The translations under genes were made by a program, and so were the position numbers. This document shows positions 1 to 7,730 of a DNA stretch of 64,000 nt, in pieces. Source of the stretch: Clostridiales bacterium UBA6386 (lineage in GTDB: Bacteria; Bacillota; Clostridia; Oscillospirales; Oscillospiraceae); NCBI GenBank assembly GCA_002437585.1, contig DJQM01000059.1:28934-92933 (forward strand), in the 5' to 3' direction. Within the stretch, counting starts at the first letter, position 1, and each line of letters starts with the position of its first letter. The notes below the pieces were generated by a model. The model had not been told where the DNA came from. It saw only the letters and a list, made by a program, of their open reading frames with translations, and searched no databases.

Positions 1-7
1 TCCGGCG

Positions 8-40
8 AAAGGGCTGTTGCAATCTGCTGCAACAGCCCTG
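8..40 (-). terminator. Hairpin terminator after the first sugar ABC operon
   Basis: A perfect 10-bp stem (GGGCTGTTGC pairing with GCAACAGCCC) with an 8-nt loop lies about 20 bases past the stop of the last permease. On the minus strand it is followed by only a short T run (TTTCG), so it is a plausible but not strong intrinsic terminator. Confidence 0.6.
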
Positions 41-58
41 TGTTCCCCGAAGAAGAAC

Positions 59-943
59 TCAGCCCTTTACCGCGCCGGCCATCACGCCGCTGACCACATA
101 TTTCTGCAAGGAGAAGTACAGGATCAGGATGGGAAGCATGGCCATGATGAAGAAGGCAAACGCCAGATTCAGCTCCGCGGTGTTCTCATTGAAGTACACG
201 ATCTGCGCCAGGGGCAGGGTCCGGCTGGCCTTGTCCCGCAGGAGCACCACTGCCGTATTGTAGTCGTTCCAGACATACACGGTGTTCAGCACCAGCTGGG
301 TGGCGTTGATGGGCTTGAGCAGAGGGAAGACAATTTTCCAGAAAATGCCGAACTTTCCGCAGCCGTCGATTTCCGCCGCCTGCTCCAGCTCCCTGGGCAC
401 GGTCTTGACAAAGCTGGTGATGACCAGGATGCTGATGGACACCTGCAGGCCTGCCCGGGCGATGATGAAGCCCAGGTTGGTGCTGACAAGCCCCACCTTG
501 AACATGTTCAGGTACAGGGGCAGCATGATGCACTGGAAGGGGATCAGCGTGCCCATGGTCATAATCACATACATGAGATTATAGAACCGGGTATTGTTCC
601 GGGCCAGCACCCAGGCCGCCATGGAGCACACGATCATCAGCAGGAAAATGGTGGGCACCGTGGTCAGGACGCTGTTCTTCAGACCCACCAGGAACTGCTC
701 GTTTTCCGTAATGACCCGGATGTAGTTGTCCAGGGTGGGATTTTTCGGCCATGCCAGATGGCTGATGGTGATTTCGTTCTTATACTTGATGGAGTAGATC
801 ACGCTGATATAGAAGGGAACCAGCGTAATGAGCACCAGAATGACGCACACGACCTTCTTGGCAAGCTCCGCGGCTCTTGCCCGCCGGTGCTGGAGAAGCA
901 GAATCTCCTCTGCGGTTCTGGGCTTTTTTACCGTTAACGTCAT
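59..943 (-). CDS. Sugar ABC transporter permease, MalG/LacG type
   Basis: Inner-membrane subunit of a CUT1 carbohydrate importer, 294 residues, the usual size for this family. About six hydrophobic segments are visible, starting near residue 30 after a charged N-terminus. The cytoplasmic coupling loop characteristic of binding-protein permeases (EAAxxDGxxxxxxFxxixxPLLKP) is recognisable as EQAAEIDGC followed by FPLLKP near residues 187-210. The ATG overlaps the TGA of the upstream permease (ATGA), so translation is coupled. It is last in a binding protein-permease-permease set with no ATPase gene in the window; an MsmX-like shared ATPase elsewhere is expected from related systems. Substrate is not determined by sequence. 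Confidence 0.93.
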   Translation of the reverse strand: MTLTVKKPRTAEEILLLQHRRARAAELAKKVVCVILVLITLVPFYISVIYSIKYKNEITISHLAWPKNPTLDNYIRVITENEQFLVGLKNSVLTTVPTIFLLMIVCSMAAWVLARNNTRFYNLMYVIMTMGTLIPFQCIMLPLYLNMFKVGLVSTNLGFIIARAGLQVSISILVITSFVKTVPRELEQAAEIDGCGKFGIFWKIVFPLLKPINATQLVLNTVYVWNDYNTAVVLLRDKASRTLPLAQIVYFNENTAELNLAFAFFIMAMLPILILYFSLQKYVVSGVMAGAVKG

Positions 944-1830
944 GCTTCCACCTCGCTCTTTCTGAAGAAGTAGGTTACCACCCGGGTCAGCAGCACCAGC
1001 ACGATGGTCAGCATTACCGCCGCCGCCTGGCCGAGGCCGGCCTTGCTGTAGCCGAAGATATAGTCATAGACGAACATGGCGGAGGTCTGCGCCGCCTCCA
1101 TGTTTCTGGCCACGGCCATGGGGTAGTCGAAGCACCGCAGACCCCAGGCAAGAAGCAGCGTCACATTGGAGGTGAAGGAGGGCACCAGCAGGGGCAGGGT
1201 CACCCGGGCAAACTGCTGGATGCTGCTGGCACCGTCGATGGTGGCCGCCTCATAGTAATCGTTGGGGATGGCCTTCAGGCCGGCAATGTAGATGAGCATA
1301 CAGTAGCCCATATCCCGCCAGATGGCGATGACGGCCATGCCCGCCACCACCTGGGTGGACTGCCCCAAGGGGCTTGCGGCACCGAACAGCACCGAATAAA
1401 CATCCGTATATACATAACTCCAGACAATGGCCGCGCTGGTCAGAGCGGTGGTAAAGGGCAGGAACATCATTGTCCGGCAGGCGTTGGCAAATTTAGAGTT
1501 ATGGAACAGCAGCAGGGCAAAGGCCAGTCCCAGCACATTGGCACCGATGTCATAGATCACGGTGAACCAGACGGTATGCAGGAAGGCCTGCTGGAAATAG
1601 GTGTTCTTCAGCATCAGGGCGTAGTTATGCAGGCCGTTGAACTCCCGCTTGGGGCTGATAATGCTCTTCCAGTTTGTGAAGGAATAGGGAATGCCCTGAA
1701 GAAACGGGATAAGCACCACATAGGCGAACAGAATAAATGCCGGCAGCAGGAACAGAAGGTTCATGCTCTGGGTCCTCACCTGCCGGAGCCTCCGACCCTT
1801 GACTAGCTGATTGTCTCTCATATCATCCAC
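940..1830 (-). CDS. Sugar ABC transporter permease, MalF/LacF type
   Basis: Partner permease of the CUT1 sugar importer, 296 residues from the preferred start. Hydrophobic segments begin at about residue 22, and the EAA loop reads YEAATIDGA near two thirds of the way along. I chose the GTG at 1830 because a GGAGG sequence (1838-1842) lies 7 nt upstream; a longer frame starting near 1917 would add about 29 residues of unlikely sequence, and an ATG three codons downstream (1821) is the alternative. It follows the binding-protein gene after a gap holding a hairpin, and overlaps the next permease by four bases. Confidence 0.92.
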   Translation of the reverse strand: MDDMRDNQLVKGRRLRQVRTQSMNLLFLLPAFILFAYVVLIPFLQGIPYSFTNWKSIISPKREFNGLHNYALMLKNTYFQQAFLHTVWFTVIYDIGANVLGLAFALLLFHNSKFANACRTMMFLPFTTALTSAAIVWSYVYTDVYSVLFGAASPLGQSTQVVAGMAVIAIWRDMGYCMLIYIAGLKAIPNDYYEAATIDGASSIQQFARVTLPLLVPSFTSNVTLLLAWGLRCFDYPMAVARNMEAAQTSAMFVYDYIFGYSKAGLGQAAAVMLTIVLVLLTRVVTYFFRKSEVEA

Positions 1831-1890
1831 AGTGTTTCCTCCACTATCATCACCCGGCATCGCCGGCGGAATCTTCTTTTCACGGGAAAG

Positions 1891-1918
1891 GGTGCCCGCC
1901 CCCGAAGACACGGGCACC
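1891..1918 (-). other. Hairpin between binding-protein and permease genes
   Basis: GGTGCCCG (1891-1898) pairs with CGGGCACC (1911-1918) in the gap between the binding-protein stop and the permease start, with no T tract after it on the minus strand. Such hairpins commonly stabilise the binding-protein part of the transcript or attenuate read-through; that role here is inferred. The second sugar ABC operon has one in the equivalent place (22143-22168). Confidence 0.5.
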
Positions 1919-1945
1919 CCTGCATATTACTTGGTACTGCTTTGT

Positions 1946-3310
1946 TTAGCCGTTCTCGGCGATGTCCTGATCGAACTTGGCCTGCATAGCGGACAGGCAC
2001 GCGGCGGGGGTCTGGTTGGTGCCGTTGGAATAGCTCTCGGCGAAGGCGGTCAGATAAGTTCTCCAGTCGGTGGTGAACTGGCTGTTGAAGGGGGCGGTGA
2101 AGTCGCCGTAGTGGGCGATGTTGCCGGAGGCCTTGATGGAGGCCAGGGTCTTGACGATCTCAGGGGCGTTGTCGGCCACAGAGCCGTTCAGCAGAGGCAT
2201 CAGGGACACAGCGGACCAGGAGCCGCCGCCCTTGGTGACCCAGTATTCCATGAACTGGACAGCGACGTCATAGCCCTCGGCGTTGGGGTTGACCATGAAG
2301 CACTGGTCTACCTGAACATTCAGCTTGGCGGAGCCTTCGTCGTCGATGGGCTCTACAAAGAAGCCGTACTCGAAGTCGGAGCCGGTAATCATGGCTTCCA
2401 GATCGCCGATGCCCCAGGAGCCGAAGTACATCATGGCAGCCTGACCAGAGGTGAAGACCTCCAGAGCAGCGTTCTGGTCGTTGACCATGGCGTCATCGCG
2501 CATCCACTTCAGGCGCTTTGCCCAGGTTTCCAGGCCTTCCTCGAAGTAGGGATAGTCGGTCAGCTTCTTCTCGCCGCTCATGAGGCTGGCGAACAGATCC
2601 TTGTCGCCGGCGTCCAGAGCCTTCGTCCAGATGTAGTTACGCATTTCGATGTCACCGAACACGGCATCGCCGAAGGCGTGTGCCCAGGGGTCAATACCGG
2701 CATCGGCAATGGCCTGGCAGGTGTCCAGCAGCTCGGTGTAGGTCTTGGGCTCGCTCAGACCCAGGTCGGAGAAAATCTTCTTGTTGTAGAAAACGCCCCA
2801 GGTCTTGAAGTCGATGGGGAAGCCGTAGATCCGGCCGTTGGCGGAAACGTCGCCCAGGTCGCCGGCGGGCAGACCCAGACCGTTGATGACTTCGTTATCG
2901 GTCATGTCGGCAACATAGCCCTGCTCCACCAGATCGGGATACAGGCCCGGGTTGCCCATCATGATCTCAGGCTGATCGCCGGAGGCCAGGGCGGTCTGCA
3001 GCTGGGGGAAATAGTCGGTGCCCTGGTTGTACATCACGTTGTCCCAGGTGATGTTGTACTCGGGGTGCTCCGCGGCGAAGGCAGCCTCAACCGCGTCCAG
3101 ACCGGCCTGCTTGGTGGTCTGGGTCATGTAGTGGAAAACCGTAATCTTTACGTCCTTCGCGCCCTCGGCAGCGGGAGCCGCGGTGGTTGCGGGAGCGTCC
3201 GTCTTGGGTGCCTCAGTGGTGGGGGTGTCGGCAGTCTTCGCGCCGCAGGCGGCCATGGAGAATACCATTACGAAAGCCAGGAACAGTGCTGCGAGTTTCT
3301 TACATTTCAT
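1946..3310 (-). CDS. Sugar ABC transporter substrate-binding lipoprotein
   Basis: Extracellular sugar-binding protein of 454 residues, typical for CUT1 family proteins. The N-terminus MKCKKLAALFLAFVMVF ends in a lipobox (SMAAC), so it should be lipid-anchored outside the membrane. A short Thr/Ala/Pro-rich linker follows before the binding domain. Motifs such as TQTALASGDQPEI and the late MxFxGSWGxGD-like segment are typical of family 1 extracellular solute-binding proteins. RBS GGAGG sits just upstream. It is the first gene of the transporter set and follows a ThuA-like gene on the same strand. Ligand unknown; the neighbouring genes suggest a glycoside or modified sugar. Confidence 0.93.
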   Translation of the reverse strand: MKCKKLAALFLAFVMVFSMAACGAKTADTPTTEAPKTDAPATTAAPAAEGAKDVKITVFHYMTQTTKQAGLDAVEAAFAAEHPEYNITWDNVMYNQGTDYFPQLQTALASGDQPEIMMGNPGLYPDLVEQGYVADMTDNEVINGLGLPAGDLGDVSANGRIYGFPIDFKTWGVFYNKKIFSDLGLSEPKTYTELLDTCQAIADAGIDPWAHAFGDAVFGDIEMRNYIWTKALDAGDKDLFASLMSGEKKLTDYPYFEEGLETWAKRLKWMRDDAMVNDQNAALEVFTSGQAAMMYFGSWGIGDLEAMITGSDFEYGFFVEPIDDEGSAKLNVQVDQCFMVNPNAEGYDVAVQFMEYWVTKGGGSWSAVSLMPLLNGSVADNAPEIVKTLASIKASGNIAHYGDFTAPFNSQFTTDWRTYLTAFAESYSNGTNQTPAACLSAMQAKFDQDIAENG

Positions 3311-3348
3311 TGTGATTCCCTCCTATATTTTTGTCTTTCGACGATAGC

Positions 3349-3377
3349 ATTATATCGGATATCTTAAAGGAATGCCA
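3349..3377 (-). promoter_or_regulatory. Possible promoter of the sugar-binding-protein operon
   Basis: On the minus strand a TATAAT (complement of 3349-3354) lies about 40 bases upstream of the binding-protein start. The expected -35 (complement of about 3372-3377, TGGCAT) is poor, as expected for an activator-dependent promoter. Inference from position and the -10 match only. Confidence 0.45.
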
Positions 3378-3462
3378 TTTACTTGAGGTCGCATAATCTT
3401 AACAATTTATATTATCTGCATATAGTATGTCAAAAACGGCATTCTATTTTTGTGCACATTGC

Positions 3463-4200
3463 TCATTCCGTATCGGTGCCCAGGGGCGTCGCCTCCCTGG
3501 CCCAGGTGGGAAAGTCCCGGATGGGGCTTTCCTGGCAGGCCCAGCGCGCCGCGTTTTTCAGCACCTGCCGCACTTCCTTCTGATAATAGACGGGGTAGGT
3601 TTCGTGGCCTGCCTGAAAATAGAAAATCCGCCCCTTCCCTCTTGTCCAGCAGCAGCCGCTTCGCAGTACCTCCCCGCCTGCCGACCAGGTAAGGAACAGC
3701 TGCTGCTGGGGCTGAGGGATCTCAAAGTACTCCCCGTAGGTCTCATCCATGGGAATTTCAAAGAATTCCCCGGAAAGCCCCTGGGCAATGGGATGGGCGG
3801 GGCTGACGATCCAGTACCGTTGAAGCTCGTCGTTTTCCCGCCAGCGCAGGCTCTGGGTCCGAGTACCCATGAGCCGGGAAAAAAGCTTGCTGGCGTGAGC
3901 CGAATGGAGCACGATCAGCCCCATGCCCTCCAGCACCCGCTTTTGCAGATAGTCCACATGCTCGTCCGCCACTTCCCGCCAGTGCTTGTGGCTCCAGTAG
4001 ACCAGCACGTCCGTCCTGTCCAGAATTTCCCGGTCAAAGCCCTGCATAGCATCCTGCATCGTGGAGGCAGTCACGGTGACACCCTCCATTTCCCGGAGGC
4101 AGTCGGCGATGGCTCCCTCCACACCGTTTGGGTAGATACGGCGCATTTGTGCTTCCGCTTCCGGCAGCGGGCGGTCCTCCGCCCAGACATGTACCTTCAT
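3463..4200 (-). CDS. ThuA-like protein (trehalose utilisation family)
   Basis: A 245-residue protein with the ThuA glutamine-amidotransferase-like fold. Visible family features are the start VHVW-like segment (MKVHVWAED), the DVLVYWSHK strand, GLIVLHSAHAS near residue 110 (the pseudo-nucleophile region) and the late GRIFYFQAGHE motif. ThuA proteins accompany sugar transport and sugar-oxidation genes; in rhizobia ThuA is linked to 3-keto-disaccharide metabolism, but the exact reaction of this homologue is not known. It lies 13 bases after the Gfo/Idh/MocA oxidoreductase gene on the same strand, which supports a shared role in oxidising or reducing an imported sugar. Confidence 0.85.
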   Translation of the reverse strand: MKVHVWAEDRPLPEAEAQMRRIYPNGVEGAIADCLREMEGVTVTASTMQDAMQGFDREILDRTDVLVYWSHKHWREVADEHVDYLQKRVLEGMGLIVLHSAHASKLFSRLMGTRTQSLRWRENDELQRYWIVSPAHPIAQGLSGEFFEIPMDETYGEYFEIPQPQQQLFLTWSAGGEVLRSGCCWTRGKGRIFYFQAGHETYPVYYQKEVRQVLKNAARWACQESPIRDFPTWAREATPLGTDTE

Positions 4201-4213
4201 GGCTTTCTCCTTT

Positions 4214-5320
4214 TTACAGTTCCGCCCAGCGGTTTTCCCGGGCGGAGGTCAGGCAGGCATCCACGAACCGATTGCCCTGAACGCCATCGGCAAAGGTGGC
4301 GTAGGGCACGTCTCCCTTCCGGTAGCTCTCCGTCCGGAGGGAAGCATAGAAGGCGGTCAAGGCGTTTTTCAGAGCATCCGGCCAGCCGGGGGCGTGACCG
4401 GCGGGCAGGGGCAGATAGGGCGCAAGCTCCGGCGCGGCCGCCGCCTTGTCCACATACACCCGCTCATTGCCCAGACCCCGATTTCCGATCTGGAGCCAGT
4501 CGCACCGCTCCTGATACCAGCCGTATTCCCGGACATCGCCGCTGACCGTCACAAACAGGTCGTTTTTGTGTCCCAGCATACACTTGGAGAACAGGGCGGA
4601 GCCAGGGGTTCCGTCGGCAAACTCCACCATCACGGCGGTGGTGTCGTCGGAATGGACGGCAATCTCCCGGCCGGTGGCCGGGTCAACCCGCACCGGATGG
4701 TGGGTGTACATCCGGGCGTACACCCGGGCGATGGGCACGCCCAGGACAAAGGCCGCGGTGTCCGCCCAATGAACGCCGATGTCAAGCAAGGCTCTGGCCG
4801 GGGAGGTCTCCGGGATCCGCCGGGGGGTGTAGTCCGTTTTTCTTGCCACGGACTCCTGCAAATAGCCGCCGCTGACGTACAGCGGGCGGCCAGCCTCTCC
4901 CCGGGCGATGCGGCCGCGCATTTCCAGCACCGCCCCATTCATCCGGTACTGGTAGTTGATGGCGTGGGCAATGCCCGCGGCCTGAGCCTTTTGCAGGATT
5001 TCCGCCGCTCCCGCGGTGGTCAGGCTCATGGGCTTTTCCCCGTAGATGTGCTTCCCGGCGGCAATGGCCGCCGCGTTGACGGCATCGTGCAGGGCGTTGG
5101 GGGTGCAGTTATGGATCACCTGAACGGCCGGATCCGCCACCGCCTCCTGCCAGCTGTCCGTGACAATGTCCGCGTCATAGTACTCCCGGATGGCGGGGAT
5201 TTCCTCCGGCCGATGCACCACCAGGGTGCGGATACGCACGCCGGGCACCCGGCGCAAAGCGTCATAATGGAGCTTTCCGATAAAGCCCATGCCGATAATG
5301 GCGGCGTTGATCTGATACAT
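4214..5320 (-). CDS. Gfo/Idh/MocA family oxidoreductase
   Basis: A 368-residue NAD(P)-dependent sugar or inositol dehydrogenase-type enzyme, full length for the family. The N-terminal Rossmann fold shows IIGMGFIGKLHYDAL (residues 8-22), and the family lysine motif GEKP is present near residue 95. The C-terminal half is the expected substrate-binding alpha/beta domain, with a conserved GVHWADTA-like helix. It lies between a small membrane protein gene and a ThuA-like gene on the minus strand. The pair ThuA plus Gfo/Idh/MocA is common in Firmicutes carbohydrate loci. Substrate cannot be read from the sequence. Confidence 0.92.
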   Translation of the reverse strand: MYQINAAIIGMGFIGKLHYDALRRVPGVRIRTLVVHRPEEIPAIREYYDADIVTDSWQEAVADPAVQVIHNCTPNALHDAVNAAAIAAGKHIYGEKPMSLTTAGAAEILQKAQAAGIAHAINYQYRMNGAVLEMRGRIARGEAGRPLYVSGGYLQESVARKTDYTPRRIPETSPARALLDIGVHWADTAAFVLGVPIARVYARMYTHHPVRVDPATGREIAVHSDDTTAVMVEFADGTPGSALFSKCMLGHKNDLFVTVSGDVREYGWYQERCDWLQIGNRGLGNERVYVDKAAAAPELAPYLPLPAGHAPGWPDALKNALTAFYASLRTESYRKGDVPYATFADGVQGNRFVDACLTSARENRWAEL

Positions 5321-5333
5321 ATTGCCCTCCCGT

Positions 5334-5840
5334 TCATTTCAGCAGTCTTTCCGCTGTTTCGATGTTTTCCGGCCGACAGAGCAGGGTAAAGCCCGAAAGC
5401 TCCGGCTGTCCGGACAGAACCGTGTCCTCTGCCCTGCCCAGGCGGGTCAGCCCCCCGTCGGCGTTCAGCAGTGCCTCCCCGTCCGTCAGATAGCACAGGG
5501 AAATCCCCTCCTGCAGATCCGCCGCCAGCTGCACCGCCGCCGCCATAAAGGCCGAGGTGTCCTCCGCCTCCCCCGGGCGGCCGTCATAGCGGTATAGGTT
5601 TACCAGAACCGTCACTTTTCCGTCCCCGTTCCGGTCGTCCAGCACCGTTTCCAGCCGGGCGGCATAGCCCTCCCGGCTGCTTTCGGAAATCTGGTTTCCC
5701 GTGACGATGGAAACATAGTAGTCGGGCCTGGGCGCGCGGATCTTCTGCGCCCAGAAGTTCAGAAGCAGGAGCAACACCCCTGCCCACGCGATCAGGTACC
5801 ATTTATAATAAAGCCACAGATGCTCCCATTTTTTCTTCAT
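5334..5840 (-). CDS. Small membrane-anchored protein of unknown function
   Basis: A 168-residue protein with one N-terminal transmembrane segment (about residues 13-30, WYLIAWAGVLLLLLNFW) and a soluble domain of about 135 residues predicted outside the cell. I do not recognise the family. Its ATG overlaps the stop of the upstream DUF624 gene by four bases, so the two are translationally coupled. A small membrane protein paired with a DUF624/YesL protein is a recurring arrangement in sugar loci of this kind, but its role is unknown. Confidence 0.75.
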   Translation of the reverse strand: MKKKWEHLWLYYKWYLIAWAGVLLLLLNFWAQKIRAPRPDYYVSIVTGNQISESSREGYAARLETVLDDRNGDGKVTVLVNLYRYDGRPGEAEDTSAFMAAAVQLAADLQEGISLCYLTDGEALLNADGGLTRLGRAEDTVLSGQPELSGFTLLCRPENIETAERLLK

Positions 5841-6571
5841 GACTCCTCCTCCGGGAAGAAGGTCTCAAAGACCGGATAGAAAATCAGGTTGGCAGTCAGG
5901 ATCATCAGAGCCGGCGCGCCCAGCACCAGATACCAGACACAGTATTGGTAGAAATTCAGGCAGACAGCCGTCGCTGCCAGCGCAAAGCCAATGGCCGCCG
6001 CCGCCCGGCCGCCCCCGGCCAGGATCAGCACCAGGCCGTTGCGCAGAACCCCCCGGAAGGGCAGGCACACCATGGCGATCTGCTGGAAGCCGATGACCGT
6101 CAGACCCATCATCACAAAGGCACTGACGAGCAGCACCGCCGAAAGGCCGATGCCCAGGCCGCCCTGGGTCAGGCTGACCAGCCGCACCGCCCAGGCCAGA
6201 GTGCCCCAGAGAAGCCCCAGAATCCAGCCAAACGCCGCGGACTGCTTCCAGTCCCGCTTCACGCTGGCGAAAAAATCCGTTCCCAGGGAAACGTGCTTGT
6301 CCCGGATGAGCCGCATACAGATAAAATTCAGCCCCGTAAGCCCCGGGCCCAGAAGACCCAGACTCAGGAAAAGCCCCAGGCCGCTGAGCCAGTCCCCGAT
6401 CTGCAAAAAGAAGAACAGGCAGACAAAAAAGGGCAGGCAGAACAAAAGGCACAGCAGATTCCCCCAGAAGAGCGTCATAAAGCTCTCCTCCAGAATCTGG
6501 AACCAACGAGCCAATCCCGTCCTGCGCACCCCGTCGGGTGCCTTCTTCAGATTGTTCCAAAATGACTTCAT
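5837..6571 (-). CDS. DUF624 (YesL-like) membrane protein
   Basis: A 244-residue integral membrane protein of the YesL/DUF624 family. The family pattern is clear: an N-terminal amphipathic stretch, FWGNLLCLLFCLPFFVC with consecutive Cys/Pro-containing helices near residues 35-55, then four more hydrophobic segments. YesL-type genes sit in operons for uptake of plant or host oligosaccharides; the molecular function is unknown. First gene of the minus-strand sugar locus, with a TATAAT (complement of 6628-6633) about 57 bases upstream but no clear -35. Confidence 0.85.
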   Translation of the reverse strand: MKSFWNNLKKAPDGVRRTGLARWFQILEESFMTLFWGNLLCLLFCLPFFVCLFFFLQIGDWLSGLGLFLSLGLLGPGLTGLNFICMRLIRDKHVSLGTDFFASVKRDWKQSAAFGWILGLLWGTLAWAVRLVSLTQGGLGIGLSAVLLVSAFVMMGLTVIGFQQIAMVCLPFRGVLRNGLVLILAGGGRAAAAIGFALAATAVCLNFYQYCVWYLVLGAPALMILTANLIFYPVFETFFPEEES

Positions 6572-6724
6572 GTAATCACAACCTTATCCTTCCGGAAAGA
6601 ACCGGCGGTTCTCTCTTTTTAACCGTGATTATATCATAATATCAACAAAAAGAAAAGAAAATTTACTTTAGTTTTGTGCGATATATATAGAACTTACGGA
6701 CTTCAACCGGATTCGTTCTTTTCC

Positions 6725-6753
6725 TTGCAAATCCCGGCGTTCCATTGTATACT
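6725..6753 (+). promoter_or_regulatory. Promoter of the aldose epimerase gene
   Basis: TTGCAA (6725-6730) and TATACT (6748-6753) with a 17-bp spacer place transcription start near 6760, followed by an RBS and ATG at 6787. This supports the shorter start chosen for the gene. Confidence 0.7.
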
Positions 6754-6786
6754 CAAGCTGCAATACTGCATCGGGAGGGATCCGCA

Positions 6787-7665
6787 ATGAATCTGATCAC
6801 CATTTCCAACGACCGTCTCACCGTCACCCTGGATGGCTGCGGCGCGGTGCTGCACAGCATCCGCAAGGACGGAGCCGAGTACCTCTGGCAGGGGGACAGG
6901 AAATACTGGGCCCGCCGGGACGCCAACCTGTTCCCCTATGTGGGGCGGCTGACGGAGGGTCAATACCTGCTGGAGGGAAAAACCTACCCCATGACCATCC
7001 ACGGCTTCTGCATCGGCAGGGACTTTGCCGTCACCGGGAAGTCTCCCGACTCCGTCCGCTTCACCCTGACGGACAGCGAGGAAACCCGCGCCATGTACCC
7101 CTATCACTTTGCCTTCCATGTGTGCTACCGCCTGGAGGGCAGCCGGATCGTGAAGTCCTGCGCGGTGGAAAACCGGGACAGCCGGATGATGTACTTCGGC
7201 TTCGGCGGCCATCCTGGCTTCAACGTACCCCTGAACGGGGAAGGCGCCTTCGAGGATTGGGAGCTGACCTTCGGGGAAGCCTGTCAGCCGGTACGCATTG
7301 ACCTGGATCCTGCCAACTACCGTCTGGCGGGTACCCAGTCCCCCTTCCCGCTGGCGGATGGAAGAACCATCCCGCTGAACCACGCCCTATTTGACCTGGA
7401 TGCCATCGTGCTGGGGAATATCAGCCGGAGTCTGACCCTGCACAGCCGGAAATCCCGCCGCTCCGTCACCGTGGACTTTCCGGGCATGGGCTTTGTGGGT
7501 CTGTGGCACGCCCCCAGAACCGACGCGCCCTATGTGTGCATCGAGCCATGGGTCAGCCTGCCCTCCCACAGTGCCTATGCGGAGGACTTTGCCCGGCAGG
7601 AACACCTGATCCATCTGAGCGCCGGGGAGACCTATCAGAACCAGATCACCATCACGCTGGAATAA
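6787..7665 (+). CDS. Aldose 1-epimerase family protein (galactose mutarotase-like)
   Basis: A 292-residue protein of the LacX/YihR-like aldose 1-epimerase group, which interconverts alpha and beta anomers of sugars or sugar phosphates. The fold signature is visible as GAVLHSIRKDGAEYLWQGD near the start, RDANLFPYVGR, an active-site HGF (residues 71-73) and a late GFVGLWH followed by CIEPW. Start ATG 6787 follows a GGGAGGG ribosome site; an in-frame ATG 42 bases earlier falls at the -10 box and is rejected. Divergent from the DUF624/oxidoreductase locus, so it may serve the same sugar. Confidence 0.9.
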   Translation: MNLITISNDRLTVTLDGCGAVLHSIRKDGAEYLWQGDRKYWARRDANLFPYVGRLTEGQYLLEGKTYPMTIHGFCIGRDFAVTGKSPDSVRFTLTDSEETRAMYPYHFAFHVCYRLEGSRIVKSCAVENRDSRMMYFGFGGHPGFNVPLNGEGAFEDWELTFGEACQPVRIDLDPANYRLAGTQSPFPLADGRTIPLNHALFDLDAIVLGNISRSLTLHSRKSRRSVTVDFPGMGFVGLWHAPRTDAPYVCIEPWVSLPSHSAYAEDFARQEHLIHLSAGETYQNQITITLE

Positions 7666-7686
7666 TCGCCGCAGGCGCGGAAAAAT

Positions 7687-7714
7687 CCCCCGTTCCGGAT
7701 ATCCGGAACGGGGG
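7687..7714. terminator. Bidirectional terminator between convergent genes
   Basis: A perfect 28-bp palindrome (CCCCCGTTCCGGAT and its complement) lies between the convergent epimerase and surface-protein genes. It is flanked by an A run on the left and ACGCATTTT on the right, so it can serve both directions. Confidence 0.85.
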
Positions 7715-7730
7715 TACGCATTTTATGAAT

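Noticed and set aside
17..937. Long plus-strand frame over the first permease, and similar long antisense frames across most genes
   Set aside because: They are mirror frames of GC-rich genes, with low-complexity His/Gln/Gly-rich translations and no ribosome sites or family motifs.
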